From positions 62,001 through 126,000 of the forward strand of contig VXAI01000628.1 in NCBI GenBank assembly GCA_013399305.1: 64,000 nt of DNA, written 5' to 3'. A program made the translations under genes and the position numbers. This document shows, in pieces, positions 47,301-59,656 of the stretch; the stretch's first letter is position 1, and each line of letters begins with the position of its first letter. This DNA is from Rostratula benghalensis (lineage: Eukaryota; Chordata; Aves; Charadriiformes; Rostratulidae). Below the pieces are notes generated by a model. That model saw nothing but the letters and a program-made list of their open reading frames with translations. It was not told where the DNA came from and did not search any database.

Positions 47301-50112
47301 GCCCATTGACTGGGAGATTAGAAAATCAGAGGGAAAAGATCTGGTCCATTGGTGTCTGGCTTTAACTGTGGTAAAAAGTTGTGGATATGTGTACACTAAC
47401 ACCCAAAACTACTTGTCTTTTGTCCCTAAAAAGCTCAGCCAATTCATGGCTACCATTAACCTTTTCTTAGTCAAGCTCCTGTATTCCTCACAGGTTTGCA
47501 TAATACTTTCTCTGATTTCTAGGAACAAAGTGTACTGTCTGTCCATCAAACTGGCAAAACAGTGGAGCTGACAGCTGTTTCTACATTTCAAAGGAGAAGA
47601 AAACATGGAAGCAAAGCCAGGAGTTCTGTTCCTCTAGAAACTCCACTCTCCTTGTGCTAAAAGACACAGCAAAGATGGTACGGTCTTAACCTCACGCATT
47701 GTTTTATGTCACATTTTAACTTGTAGGCAGAAAAGAGATTGATCATTTAAAGTGCATGTATTTAATGCTCTCTGGGTCCAATAGCCTTCCTGCAAGTTAC
47801 AAGACTATCACAATTTGCAACTCTTTCTAAACTGTGTGCTGTGAGACATAGTGAAACGATATATTATGAGAAATAGAATAAGCCATCATATAGAATACTT
47901 TAATTAGCTAATGCTTCAGTTTTCACAAAAAACCCAAATTGCACATTATACCATGGAGGAGAGACCCACCACACAGAATGCATGTTTCCATTATCTCTTT
48001 CCACAAGTATTACGAAGGGGTCCCAGCATCAAACCCACATCAATGTGAAATGTAGGGAGCAGCCAATTCACTGTGGTACTGTCATTTGCACGCTGCAGTG
48101 AAAAGTGACTATAAAAGTTGTTTTCTGGCCTTGTGTCATACCCCCCCCAGAGTGGTGTTAATGATGTTACAAAGCTAGACAGCAGTTGATTATATTATGA
48201 CAACTGAAAAATGTTTAGGAAATTAATAATTTCTGTAGTCTTACTTATTTGTTGGTTGGTTTTTTTTTTTTCTGAAGAATGAAAAATCTGTCATTTGCTG
48301 TTAAGACCATATTTTTCCTTTTTGTACACACGTATCTGGGAGCCTCTTTTTCAACAGCTTACACAAAGCCCAAATATCCTTGTTGTCTTTTTACAACATA
48401 AAACATTTTAAAGCATAGAGACAAAATAAGAAGTGGAGAGATGCTTTATTATTGAGTTTAGCAGCATCCTGAGGTCAGGATCATGGTTCACTGTTGGGAG
48501 ACACCTGAACACCACAACTTCAGTGCTGAATTCAAGAGATTATTTTGGTATGCTGTATAACTCCCTGGACAGTTTGAATTTCAGATGTCTAGGTGCTTGC
48601 TTTTCTTCCATGATTTGCATATGCAGGGGTTTCTAGGGCTATCTGAGATGCCCAGGAGTAGTCTCCTTGGCCTCCAAATAATGCCTCAGCAAGGCACAGT
48701 TCTTACATAGGTTCTGGGTCTTGTCTGCTAGCCATATGCGAAGCCTCTGACAGGCTAGGGGATCTCAAAAGCTGTTAGAAGCCTGTATTTAGGCAACAGA
48801 CTCTGCCCTCTAGGCCAGGATACATCTCACCTAACTTCAGGCATCTACAGTGTAAGAGGTCTGCAACTTCATAGGTCCTTCCCTCAGGCTACATCCTTAC
48901 AGTCAGTGGGAGGTCTGGTCAATACAGTCACTATTCAGTAACACTCCCACTGGGTAAGATGTGTCACTTCTTAAGTTCCATTGGATCTGTTAGACAGATT
49001 TCTGCTCACTCTACCTGGGTCTTGAATGGTGCTCCCATATTTATATCTATACTGCAGATATCTAAAGGCAGTGTAGACCCCTAAAGGCAGACCAGATAAA
49101 ACTGTCTTTCTTTTTTCCCCTTTTAAAAAAACCCCAGTGTTTTTACAGATTCAGGCTGCATTTGTCTTGTGGCAATTCAATAAATAATATTCTAATGGAT
49201 TAATAGAGCCTTGTGCTCTTTCTGTATCTTTATATATCAAGCTGGGGAACAACCACAAGAGTAGATTTAGGAAAGAAGGCATGCCTTGGCAAACTGATCT
49301 AGAGGAGGATGATGGGTAGAGAGTAGTTTGTGTATAGAGTAAGTAATTCAGTCAGTCAAATCATCATCTGGAGTCACGGAGAGCAAGCATGGGCAATATG
49401 TGTTACTCTTCTATTAAGTAAGAGCTACCTCCTTTGGTTGAAAAACTTTCACAGCTAGAAGATACAGAAACTTGGGTCTTATTTTGGAAATATTGTTGTG
49501 ATGATTTTCCCATACATACAGGTTTCTTTGCCACGGGATTCACAACTCTACTGGGTTGGATTATCATACATACAAGAAAAGAGTGGATGGTACTGGGAGG
49601 ATGGAACAGCTTTTTCAAAAGAAGTGACAAAATGGTAAGCCTTCATAACTTAGGACAGGTGTGGTTCTAACTGATGGGCCCCAGTTAATTATATTAAAAT
49701 TATTGTTCGTCTTTCCCATGCTTATCACATGTGCAATGATGAAGGAGCATGGAGATCATAGCGTCTGCTATGGAGGTCTGAATTTGTATCCTGTATAAGG
49801 AACAACGGGTGGCAAAGTACAGCTCAAGCACATGCAACAGACTCAGAAGGACCACCTAGCACAAATGAAGTAGCTCCAAGAGGGAACTAACTCTATAATC
49901 CAATGACAAACCAGTATGATTACAAATGGTGCAAATGTAGATAACATGATGTCATTGGGACATCATTAAGACATATCTTTTCATTTCCTAGGGTTGTGCT
50001 ATATGACAACATCTTCTGTGCCTCTGTATATGGACAGATTGTTTATGCCAGCCACTCCTGTTCAACAAAGCAATTATGGATCTGTGAGAAAGTGGCTGTT
50101 CATTTCACCTGA
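44231..50112 (+). CDS. C-type lectin-like NK-complex receptor with hemITAM, complete
   Basis: Type II receptor of 235 residues in six exons: 44231-44363, 45823-45921, 47166-47252, 47523-47677, 49522-49634 and 49992-50112 (TGA at 50110). Borders are GT/AG and the phases are identical to those of the gene at 32324. The cytoplasmic exon begins MEMEDEEGYTTLNL. An acidic run, glycine and YxxL is the hemITAM of CLEC7A, CLEC1B and (with other residues) KLRF1 and CLEC9A, which signals through Syk. The membrane exon is FAFFTLCLVLLMGLVALLA, with no charged residue for adaptor pairing. The short stalk contains a cysteine (EALCLEE) that could give a disulfide dimer. The lectin-like domain has KCTVCPSNW, SCFYIS, FCSSRNSTLL, LYWVGLS, WYWEDGT, FCASVYG and LWICEK, without calcium-site motifs. 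An activating role is inferred from the tail. A possible ATTAAA poly(A) signal is at 50249. Mammalian orthology is unclear. Confidence 0.93.
45265..45590 (-). repeat. CR1 LINE fragment in a lectin-gene intron
   Basis: Reversed CR1 3' region: ccttcagggatggagatctc, acagcctccctgagtacttg, gtccagtgctgaaaaggaag, then tctttctgatgtgagtctgg. It lies in intron 1 of the hemITAM receptor. Confidence 0.75.
46136..46506 (+). repeat. Degenerate interstitial telomeric repeat block
   Basis: About 370 bp built almost wholly of CCCTAA/CCTAAC hexamers and variants (aaccctaaccctaaccccaa near 46390, accctaaccctaacccta at the right end). Many single-base changes and indels are present. It is the C-rich telomere strand read on plus. 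It lies in intron 2 of the hemITAM receptor, between the membrane and stalk exons. Confidence 0.92.
46930..47030 (-). repeat. CR1 LINE fragment
   Basis: aaaatcttcaagggtggaga, ccttcaccttcccaggtgac and ttccagtgctgcacaactct are the reversed CR1 3' region. It lies immediately 5' of the stalk exon of the hemITAM receptor. Confidence 0.7.
49186..49372 (+). repeat. 187-bp inverted repeat, left arm
   Basis: Runs from aatattctaatggattaata to aaatcatcatctgga. It is the reverse complement of 50495-50681 with a single mismatch that I can find (gatctagaggaggat against gatctagaagaggat). It lies in the intron before the second lectin-domain exon. Confidence 0.93.
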
Positions 50113-50494
50113 AGAGGCACTGCAAGAAGGAATGTGGGATCTGTCCCTGTGAGATACCAACTTTAGGAACTGGAAGTTTTAAGTATATTTTTATTTTTAT
50201 TTGTTTATCATGCAGTTTTCTCAGAATGGTGATTCAAATGGACAGGTCATTAAAGACTAAATCTTCCTCTTGCCTGCATCTTCCCTTCCAGGCTCACAAA
50301 TGAGAGATAGGAAAAAAAAAAAACAACTACAAAGCTAAAGACCACAGGCCTAGGAAGCCTTGAAAGAATCAGCTACAGTCAAGCAATGATTATTGTGTGA
50401 CTCTTTAGGTTGACAGCCACATATTCTTGTAGATTTCTATATTCCTTCAGCTACAGTCAGCATTTTATTTTAACACCTGCCAGTCATAAGTCAG

Positions 50495-50681
50495 TCCAGA
50501 TGATGATTTGACTGACTGAATTACTTACTCTATACACAAACTACTCTCTACCCATCATCCTCTTCTAGATCAGTTTGCCAAGGCATGCCTTCTTTCCTAA
50601 ATCTACTCTTGTGGTTGTTCCCCAGCTTGATATATAAAGATACAGAAAGAGCACAAGGCTCTATTAATCCATTAGAATATT
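50495..50681 (-). repeat. 187-bp inverted repeat, right arm
   Basis: Starts tccagatgatgatttgactg and ends ccattagaatatt. It lies 382 bp after the stop codon of the hemITAM receptor, possibly in its 3' untranslated region. Just beyond it, a few more bases (ataaata) match the left side after a 13-bp gap, so the homology was once slightly longer. Confidence 0.93.
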
Positions 50682-50689
50682 TTCACATA

Positions 50690-53430
50690 TGCATTATTTA
50701 TAGGGAAAAAAAAGATATTTTTTAGAAGACTACAGGGAATGTCTGGAAACAATCTCTGTTAAAAGTAGAGTCAAATTACATGGCTGGATTAAAACATTAC
50801 CTGAATATCTTCAGTGCAACTATAACATTAATTGCTATGTGAATAGCAGGGAGGATAAAAATTATCTATTCCATTCAGAACTACATACAAGCAGTACTCA
50901 AACTGATGCAGAATCTATTGCCACTGTGTGAGCCAATGTAGGCAGGACGCAGGAACAACCACAAACCACAGATTAAAGGCAAAGTACAAATTCAATCTCA
51001 ATACCTCATCGACTGGGGAATCTCTGAAGCAGCACCTGGGCAGAGGCAGGCAAGCAGGGGACACAGGCACCACGGAGTGAGAGTCCTCATCAGCAAGAGA
51101 GTCCATGCTAGCCTGAGTCCCTGTGAGCCAGACCATGGAGGAGAGAGAGAGCGAACTGACTCCCTACTCTAGCTGGTATTTCAAGGGTTCAAGCAGGCAT
51201 AGCTTTTCCCCTGGCCCTTTGATCTTCAACAGCAAGGCAGAAATCTCAAGCAGCAAGATAAGATGTCCCTGACTCCATCACAGACTTCTGCTAAGTGCAG
51301 ATATTCTACCTGCAAGCATACAAGACTAAACAATTTGTATGATATATGTGTTTCCCAGCACCCCAGGTGCGAGTCACTGAAGCGTACTTAAAATCCTCCT
51401 CACCAATCTTCTGTTACTTTCCCACAGCCACAATTCTCACTTGAGCTCTTGTATTGTATCTACAGTCTTTGGGATCTCTGGAGTCCAAAGCACATACTAT
51501 GCATCATGTGTTATTAAAGCACTTGTCATACTTCTTGAAAGAAAATGATGCCTCCCCCTGGGTGGAGATACATTGCATGAGTTCTTTGAAGTTCTGTATG
51601 TCAGCATATGTCTTCTATTACATATGTACATATTCCTGGTATATATATTCCTTGTGTCTATGTGTATATGCCTTAGTATTTGGAGACTTTCCTAAAAATA
51701 AATTAAAAAAAATAGTATGTCTTTAATATTTAGTATTTCCTTGGAAAATATTCTCAAAGATTGAAGCAGTTCCTTGTAAAAATGAAACCTTTTCCCAATG
51801 TGCCAAAAGATATTTGTGAACTGAATCAATTCACTATACTCAGTAGAGTCAAGTCTTAATTTATGGATGCAAATACCAGTTAACTATCTAGAATTCCTTA
51901 GTATTGCACTAGGAAGTGAAATGCAAGGTACAATACAAGGAAGGTACAGTGTTTTCATCTATTTCAACCATTCGACTTGAAAAACAATAATTCACAGCAG
52001 GCTTTGAAGCTGCCACGCTTTACCCATTTTTCTTCCCATAAACTAACTCTTGATTTTTTTTCTAGCAATCTGCTATACACCATTTTTTGATGGCTGCATC
52101 AAGAAAACATGGGTTTCCTGTGCACTGTCTGATGTGACTTTTTAGGGAGCACTCACTATTACTGCAGGAAGGTCAGGTCAGTGGTGATAACGTGCAGGGT
52201 ACCTTTCTTTCCTTTCTATGACTGGATGATCTTTATGAACTATTTCCACATCTTCATGTAGAAAATTCCATTTGGCCCCAGCAGCTTGGAAAGGGCTTTT
52301 CCCCTGGTAAAAGCATCATATTTCAGAAGGAAGAATTTATAGTGTCTAGTATTTTAAATTAAAGCAAACCCATTACTTCATCCAGTGTGCTTTCTGTCTC
52401 AGATGTTGTCAAATATCTCCATTGTACACATAGATGGATTCCAAGACACAAGCTGCTAAGGGAGGTCCACTGTCTTGGGGATAAGGAATAATCTTTCCAT
52501 GGCACTGGGAGGTTCAGAGAAGTGGTTGTTTTGAAGCACATTTTCTATGTAAATTAAAACCTGGTATTATATAGTAAGTGTGAGAGTAAAGCCCTTGATA
52601 AATCCTGAGACATCATAAATCTTGAAAGGTTTTGGAACTAAAGATGAGTTGTTGGCTTCAACATCCCTTCAAACAGGACATGGACAGTGAAAGAAATGGG
52701 GGTGAAGTGAATAAAGGGCTGCATTGGAGAATGAGTAGTGCTATTCTGAAGTGGAAGCACAACAGCTTTACGTTTGCCCATCTACAATGAGATAAAAAGA
52801 TGAAGAAATGAGAGGAGCCATGGGAGGAGCTGCTATAGGAAAAAGCAGAGTTCACACATGTCTGGAAGGCAGATTCAGAAATAAAAGAGTTGAATCAAAC
52901 ACTCTGGCTGCACAGTGTTACTTCACATTGTCCACTACATTCTCTGCTCCGGGCTCTGCACCAAGTACGTTGTCTCTTGTTCCCAGTGGCCTCCTTATTA
53001 TGAGTACCCCTGCTGTCCTGGAGGGGGATCAGACTTGGCAGTAGATGCCAGTGCTCACAGGCTGAAATGTACTGTCAGCAAGATTGTAAATAATATGATG
53101 TCAATCTTTGTTTACAGACACTGTCTGTAGAAAGACAGAAAGAAAAAGATACCTACCCTGTTTAGGTCCGCAAATTTACTAAAGAATTTTATGCTCATGT
53201 GATCCTGGATCTTCCTTCTCTCTTTGTTCTTTGTTTTTCAAATCAGAATCTTAAAAAAATTAACCCATATAGCATCTTTCACTGATATGCTTTTAAATCA
53301 CTAAAAGGGGACAAGAAGGTACCCAGGAGCACAGCTACAATGGCAGACATGGGACTAGCTGTTTATCAGCAAAGTGTCCCTTTGGAGCCCTCTATCTTGT
53401 CCTCATATTCATATCTACACTCTACCAGGG
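50690..53430. other. AT-rich DNA between lectin genes 2 and 3
   Basis: AATAAA at about 51698 could be a distal poly(A) signal of the hemITAM receptor. A stretch at about 50930-51190 (including agattaaaggcaaagtacaa) looks repeat-derived but was not assigned. No exon is supported. Confidence 0.4.
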
Positions 53431-53439
53431 CTGATTAGA

Positions 53440-53690
53440 GTATTACCAGAGGCAACTAACAGAAACAGTAGTAGGAAATCACAGTTAACCACAAGGAGAA
53501 CGTTCTTCACAGTGGAGGTGACCACACACCAGAACGGGTATCCAGAGAGGCTGGGAGATCTCTGTCCTTGGAGACTGTGTGAAACTGGACAAGCCCTTGG
53601 GAAACTTCCTCAATTCAAAGCTACCCCAGCTGTGAAGAGGCGGTTGAACCACATGACCTCCAGAGATTCCTTTCAAACAACGGCACTTAA
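53440..53690 (+). repeat. CR1 LINE 3' end fragment, plus orientation
   Basis: The phrases gaacgttcttcacagtggag, ccagagaggctgggagatct and catgacctccagagattcct follow the usual order at the CR1 3' end. It is decayed but clear. Confidence 0.8.
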
Positions 53691-53939
53691 GACACAATGG
53701 TTCTGCCATGCATCTTTTCCTGGCCATGCCTGGACTCCTTGACACAGGTGTCAATCTGGCTCATGCATCTCTAATGACAGGTTTCCAGTCACACAATCTC
53801 ATTGTCACATGCCCTGGTCTTTCCTACAGTATTTTCTGTCCTTAACACTATTTCTCAACTGGTGTAATTTTGTCCATGGAGCATGGTCCTTCACTCTGTG
53901 CTTACCTTCACTAGGTGTTTTGTGTTAAGTTAAATAAAC

Positions 53940-53970
53940 ATGTACTCATCTGAAACAGCTGAGGCAGCAG
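53940..53970 (+). CDS. Weak candidate for first exon of lectin gene 3
   Basis: ATG followed by ten codons (MYSSETAEAA) and GTAAGG in phase 1, which fits the phase of the membrane exon at 56613. It has none of the tyrosine motifs seen in the other two genes, so this may be chance. Confidence 0.2.
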
Positions 53971-54324
53971 GTAAGGTGCCAACCTTTCTGAAACTTCTTT
54001 CTTGATATGGTGATTTTAATACATCCTATGTTCTCCTGGTAGGGAAACTTGCAGGGGAAAAGGGGAAAAGAGCACAGCACTGTGCAGAAGAGCCAGCAAG
54101 GTGTGAGCAGGGATTTGCAAAAAGAAAAAGGGGCTCCTACTGACACTGGGTGGTGCAGAGAATTTGAGTCACTAAAGAAAGTATTATCCAGTCTGTTTCT
54201 CATTTTTTAATTTTTTCTCTCCAGGTTACAAGAAAGGGGAACAAATGATGTTTGCCCAGGTTCCCTTGGGCACTCCCCCTCTGAAAGGGGAAGTATGAAG
54301 TCTTCCCTTCGTACTCATAGATTA

Positions 54325-54850
54325 TGAAGGCATGAAAAGTTTCAATCTGTGAGGGACCTCTGAAGCCCTTGTGGTCCAAAGTCCTGCTCAGCAGGTCTAA
54401 TTTCAAAGCTAGATCAGATAAGTCCAGTCCCTGTATAGTCAAGTTCAGAAAATCTCCCAAGACAGAGATGACACACACTCTCTGGGTACCTCTTCCAATA
54501 TCTGACCACCCTAATTGTCCTTTCACTGTATAGCTCTAAGAGTCTGGCTCCATCTTCTCCATGCAGTGAGAGACAGTAGTTGGATTCTTCTTAGCTTTCT
54601 TTTATGCAGGCTGAACAAATCCAGTTGTCAGTCTGCCCCTGTAAATCAAGTGCTCCAGCTCCTAAGGATCTCTATGGCTTCCTCCTTGACCAGTTTAAGC
54701 ATTTATGTTTTTTTACAGGATTCAAATTTTTGTTCATTTCCTGGGAAGCCCAAAGCTGGAAATAGTACTCCATCTGCACACACAGAAGTGATGGAGAAAA
54801 CATTACCTCCTTCACTCTGCTAGCTACACTCTTGCTAATATGTGGTTAGC
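54325..54850 (-). repeat. Old CR1 LINE fragment
   Basis: Reversed CR1 3' region: tctgggtacctcttccaata, agtctggctccatcttctcc, aggctgaacaaatccagttg and tgctccagctcctaaggatc in order. High divergence. Confidence 0.75.
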
Positions 54851-57011
54851 CATTGCCACAAAGGCTCACTTCTCGTATTTGTTAAATCCTGTCCGTGCCT
54901 TTTTACCTGCATTCTAATTTGCCACTTCTCCCACTGAGAAGATGACATTAGACTGTGGACAGCCTGCCTCCTCTGTGTTATTAAATAGCTTCAGCAGCTA
55001 TCTGCAGCTGTGATCTTTTCTCTCAGTTGAATACAGACACCTAGATTTTTACGCCTTAACACTGAAGAACAGAAGAGGTGAAGAGATGAATTGAAGGTGT
55101 TTGCTCTTTTTTAAAATGTGGAAAATTCAAAGGAGATGAAAGTCATGGGAAGGTTAAATTGAAAAGAGGGGAGATAGCAGGCTCCGCTGGCACTCATATC
55201 ATCCCTACATGTCTCAGACCCAGGGTGAGATGTGATGGGTGGGAAGAGAGGAGTTCTTCCCCAGAAGGAGGAAAGGGAGGAGTCACACATAATACTTGAA
55301 TATGAATATCTTCCCTTAGGGCATTTGAAGTGTGACTCATTCTCCTATCATCTCCCTCTTTCTGCTTTTCTTTTTGCTTCTCCTTCACAAATTGTTCAAT
55401 CTGTCTTTTAAGAGAATCCTTACTGAACTGCAAATGAGTTCTCAGACAATGCATATGAATACAAAGAGGATGTATATTCTCATTTAAATCACCCTCCACA
55501 ATATCCACTCAGACACTACATGTCATTGGACATCAACCAAGGTATGACTGACACTTGTTCTTTTAACTTTGTGTGCTACGGTGGACAACGACAACAGGAA
55601 AAATGCCTCTTGTCCAGCTCAGTAAATTAGAAATATATGTATTTATGTGTTTAATTTTTATTTCTATGCACTACTTGCATTGTTTTGTCTGACAAAGACC
55701 ATCATGTATAAATGAGAAAATCCCTAGAGAGGAAATACAGCCATTACTTGCCCTAAATTTCTGTAGGAAAAGACGTCAGGACCAAAATCTATAATGTAGA
55801 AATCTGCTTTAATGTGGTTAGTTTTATTTATTGTTTATCTATTATTACAGAAAATGGCTATAGAGACAAGACAGTCTGACTTTAATAGGAAAAAACTTCC
55901 CTTTTTTGCCCTCTAGACCTCAATTTTTCAGACAATGCTTACAATGCAGTCTTTAAGGCCAGAAGGGATGAGGCAGCACTGGGCTTGAATGCATAGCTCA
56001 CGTAATTTCTCTTCTTCAAGTCCCATAGCTCTGGTTGGGCTAAACCATGTACCTCAAGAGGCCATCCAGTCCTGAGTTAAATATTCTTTATATTAAAGGT
56101 CCATCATACTGCAATGCCAGGACTGTTTGGTGATGGTAACTCTCAGAAACTTCTGAATCTAGGAAAACCGCAGCAGATACTTTGGACTCCAGAGTTTTCC
56201 TGAACCAGGGTTCAGCCTGAAGTTCTGGGAGCCCTGAGTCTAAGAAGGCATGTGAAGACTTCCTTACTCTGTTCTCACAGAGCAGAGTAATACAGTACTG
56301 CCAAAGGAGATCAGAAGCATCACCTACTTCTAAGTCAGAAGATCACTATACTGTTTCACAGTTTCATTATTTGTCAAACACAAGGAACGCCAATCCGTTC
56401 TGATTAAACCATGTCCAGTGACTCATTTCTAACAAACCTCTTTAACAGAGGCACCACATCTTCTGCTCAGCTTGCATTTGGGTTAATCCTTAAAATATAA
56501 TACAGCCTGGAAAGGCAAATCTTTATAGAGAGTCACCTGATGGTGGGGTAGAGGGTTGGGAGTGCTGCTGAACAGGGAGCCTGCCCACATGTAAATTGCA
56601 GGTTTCTCCCAGGGCTCTCTCTTCCCTTTGCTGTATGGTGGCCAGTGATCTTCGCTTCGTTTGCACTGTCCCTGGCCATCACCATAGGAATGATAGTCCT
56701 AGGTAAGTGTTGAAATACACTGTGTTCCTTTATTCATATTGACACCTTGGAAATAACTGCACTGAAGGAAGGTGGCAGACTGACTGCAGCAAGGACAGTC
56801 GTAGCTCATCCTCCCCACATATGCTGCCCTCTCCTCCTAATTGCCTACAATGAACACTCTGCAGCTTGGTGAACTTTGAGGGAAGCAATTTTTTTAAGTG
56901 CCCAGAGTAAGGATATAGAAGTCAAGATGATATGTTTTGGGCAGAGCGGGAGGAATGGATTCTGTCCTCATCCATCTCTTACTCATTTATTTGCTAATTT
57001 TAATTCAATTA

Positions 57012-57145
57012 TAGAATCACAGAATGGTTAGAGTTGGAAAGGACCTTAAGGTTAGAGTTCCAGCCCCCCTGACATGGGCAGTGACACCTCACACTAGACA
57101 GGTTGCTCAAGCCCCATCCAGCCTGGTCTTGAACACTTCCAGGTA
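57012..57145 (-). repeat. CR1 LINE 3' end
   Basis: Begins atagaatcacagaatggtta and gagttggaaaggaccttaag, the reversed CR1 terminus, and ends near gtcttgaacacttccagg. Fairly well preserved, so relatively young. It lies in the decayed lectin gene. Confidence 0.92.
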
Positions 57146-57149
57146 TATA

Positions 57150-58350
57150 AAATTCTAATGTTGACTTCCATAAATAATTTTTTTTTCCTCTTTTCCTCTT
57201 CCAGAGTTGTTCAGGTATCTCCACTCTACTGAAACAGCAGTTCTTGCCTCATTCTTTTGATAAACTTTTCCTGTTTGTAGACAAACATTTCATGTTGGTA
57301 GACTATTGTTTCAAATTAATTCATACTAGTATGTTAAAAATGGACATACACCTAGTACTCAGATTCATGAGGAAATTTCACTTCTTCTGTTTTACTCACC
57401 CCAGTTTATCTGGGATGTGCAAGAGAACTGAAGACTGTCATATTTATATTATCTTTTATCATGTGTGACATGACTGTCTAGATGTTCTGTCACAGAGTCT
57501 GGACATAGTCATTCTGAGCCACAGCTACCGAAAACCAGTATTTAAATGCTGTTGAGGAAGAGATATAGAAAACCCCAAAACAACTATCCCCACTTTCTTC
57601 AGAGAAGTTTTACCAACCTTTAAGAATTAAAGTGTTATTCAACCTGAAGTATGCTTAGAATTTTTTTTTTAAATTTCTTTTTTTCCAAAAACCTCCTTTA
57701 AGATCAATATTAGTTCAAGAAGCTTCGTAAGCTTTTTTTTTTCCTTTATTTTAGTCTTTTATTAGGTTATCAAATGGCCTGCAATGGCACTACGATGAAA
57801 CTGCATTTGAAATCTAGAAATATCTTTAACCATCATTTTCTCATCTGCTTACAATATCTGACACTGTAGCATCAGGGCTGCATGTGAGTACACTATTGCA
57901 AAAAGTTAATTTGCAATATATGATGAAGCATGTATTAAGCAGCAACATTGTCACAGCTTTTTTTGTCTCATGAAGAGTAATATCTTTATAAAATCCAGGT
58001 CTCAGAGGTTCTAAGGCATCCATGGGACATAATGAAAACTTGCAAGGACTAAAGGAGAGGTTGTGCTTGATGGGTGATGCAAACAGTAAGAACAAGATTA
58101 TGTAGAAGTACTGCTCACACAACCTTAAATCTATGTGTTAGCCCTTATATCAGATTAAACAAGGGTGTTATATACTATATCAGATTAAGTAATGAGTTTT
58201 TTAAAAAAACAAATGTATGTGACCTGTGAAGTGCCTTATATACTTCAGCTCTGCATAACTTCGACTTTCCAGGCTTATGGATTTAGACCCTTCTACTCTT
58301 CCTTCGGCTGTTTATGAGGGTCTGATGGTTTCTTTCCATTCTATGACTCG
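57150..58350. other. AT-rich stretch inside lectin gene 3
   Basis: The stalk exon should lie here. A TTCCAG acceptor at about 57204 opens a frame that stops after about 18 codons without a donor, so no stalk exon is supported. T-rich tracts occur at 57660-57750, and the direct repeat tatatcagattaa occurs twice near 58147-58190. Confidence 0.5.
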
Positions 58351-59656
58351 CATGTGCACTCTGCCTTGTAAACTGGAAATGGCTTGGAGGTGACACTTGT
58401 TTCTACTTGTCAGAAAACGAGGCCACATGGGAGGACTTCTGCTTCTCCCAGAATGCCACCTTTCTTATGCTGAAAAGGAAAAGCAAGCTGGTATGGTTCC
58501 ATTCATAATGGTATTTCATTGCATTGGTATCAACTATTCAAAACTCCTCACCAGTCAGCAAGTATTTCTTGATGTTTCATAGTAACAGAGGTACTGTATC
58601 CAAGGTCACAGGTACCACAGACTGCAGAACATTTAACCACAAATCTGTAATGATGAGGTAGCTAGCAACACAGGGTATTATTCAGCCAAAAATGAGTGTC
58701 ACAATCCTGTGAAACTTATAAGCAGTGGGTCTTTCATTCAGGAAATCTCTGGGAATACTCTGAGAGATAAGAGCTCTAGAAAAAATTGCTGCCCCACTCA
58801 TACATTTAGTAGGGATTCCAAACACAAAATATTCCTGTTTGTATGCCAAATATAGATGTTGTCTCCTGACAGTTGTTATGAGGGCCTGAGGAAGAGTTCA
58901 GTGAATCACTGTCGAATTACCTCCTTTGGTTCTTTTTCATCACCTCCTCTCTCAACTGTTGTTGTTTAGGTACAGAAAAACCTGTTACTCAAACGTCACA
59001 AAACCAGTCTTACTGGATTGGATTATTATATGAAGTTGATGGCTGGTCTTGGACAGATGATACAAAACCTTCTACAAAAAGAATGGACTGGTAAATTTTA
59101 TGAACTTAAATAGTTAGTGGTTTCTAATCTCTTCTTGCACAATATCCTCCCTGTGCACCGAAGAAAAAGGAAACCAGAATCCCATTAAAGGCAAAACTTA
59201 AAGGCAGAATACAGCCTCAATTATATTTGGAGTTAAAATACTCCTCTATGTGTGGAGTCCAGTGGTAGGCACTGCAATTGAACCCGAAATCCAACCCATG
59301 CCCATATCAGTTGCCCCTATCCAGAAGAAGAAATACACCAAGAAAGCAGTTTGCATAGCAAGGGATGATGATGAACCAGGGTCATCGTGAGAACAGGAGG
59401 AAGAGGTGGAACCAGAGGCAGTCACCTGATCCCTATCCCTGAGCGAGCTGCATGATATGTGAAAAGATTTCAGCTGACTTCCAGGTGAGAGCATTTTCAT
59501 CTGTCTGCTCCAATGCTGAGGTAATGGGGCCAGTAGCCTGGAATTAGAGAGTAGGGAAGCCAAGCAGCTGGGATCTCTGTCTAGAGAAGGGGGCATTGAT
59601 AAGGCAATTGGAAAAAGACAGAAGCCCTCAGCCTCTGGAAGCAACTCCTGTTAGGT

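Larger units (their letters stand above)
56613..59092 (+). pseudogene. Third C-type lectin-like receptor, decayed
   Basis: Pieces match the exon plan of the two intact genes. A membrane exon at 56613-56702 (GLSLPFAVWWP, then a hydrophobic run, donor GTAAGT) has correct phases. The first lectin exon at about 58353-58491 reads CALCLVNWKW, GGDTCFYLSENEATWEDFC, then donor GTATGG; its expected acceptor AG is missing, and three residues before the FC cysteine are deleted. The second lectin exon at 58971-59092 contains QSYWIGLLYEVDGWSWTDD and RMDW with donor GTAAAT, but its frame is one base out of step with the preceding exon. No stalk exon was found. The last lectin exon is absent, and ERV sequence begins about 140 bp further on. 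I judge it a pseudogene. A distant still-functional splice form cannot be excluded. Confidence 0.75.

Noticed and set aside
57180..57262. Possible stalk exon of lectin gene 3 after the acceptor near 57204
   Set aside because: The frame stops after about 18 codons and no donor follows; it does not resemble the stalks of the other two genes.
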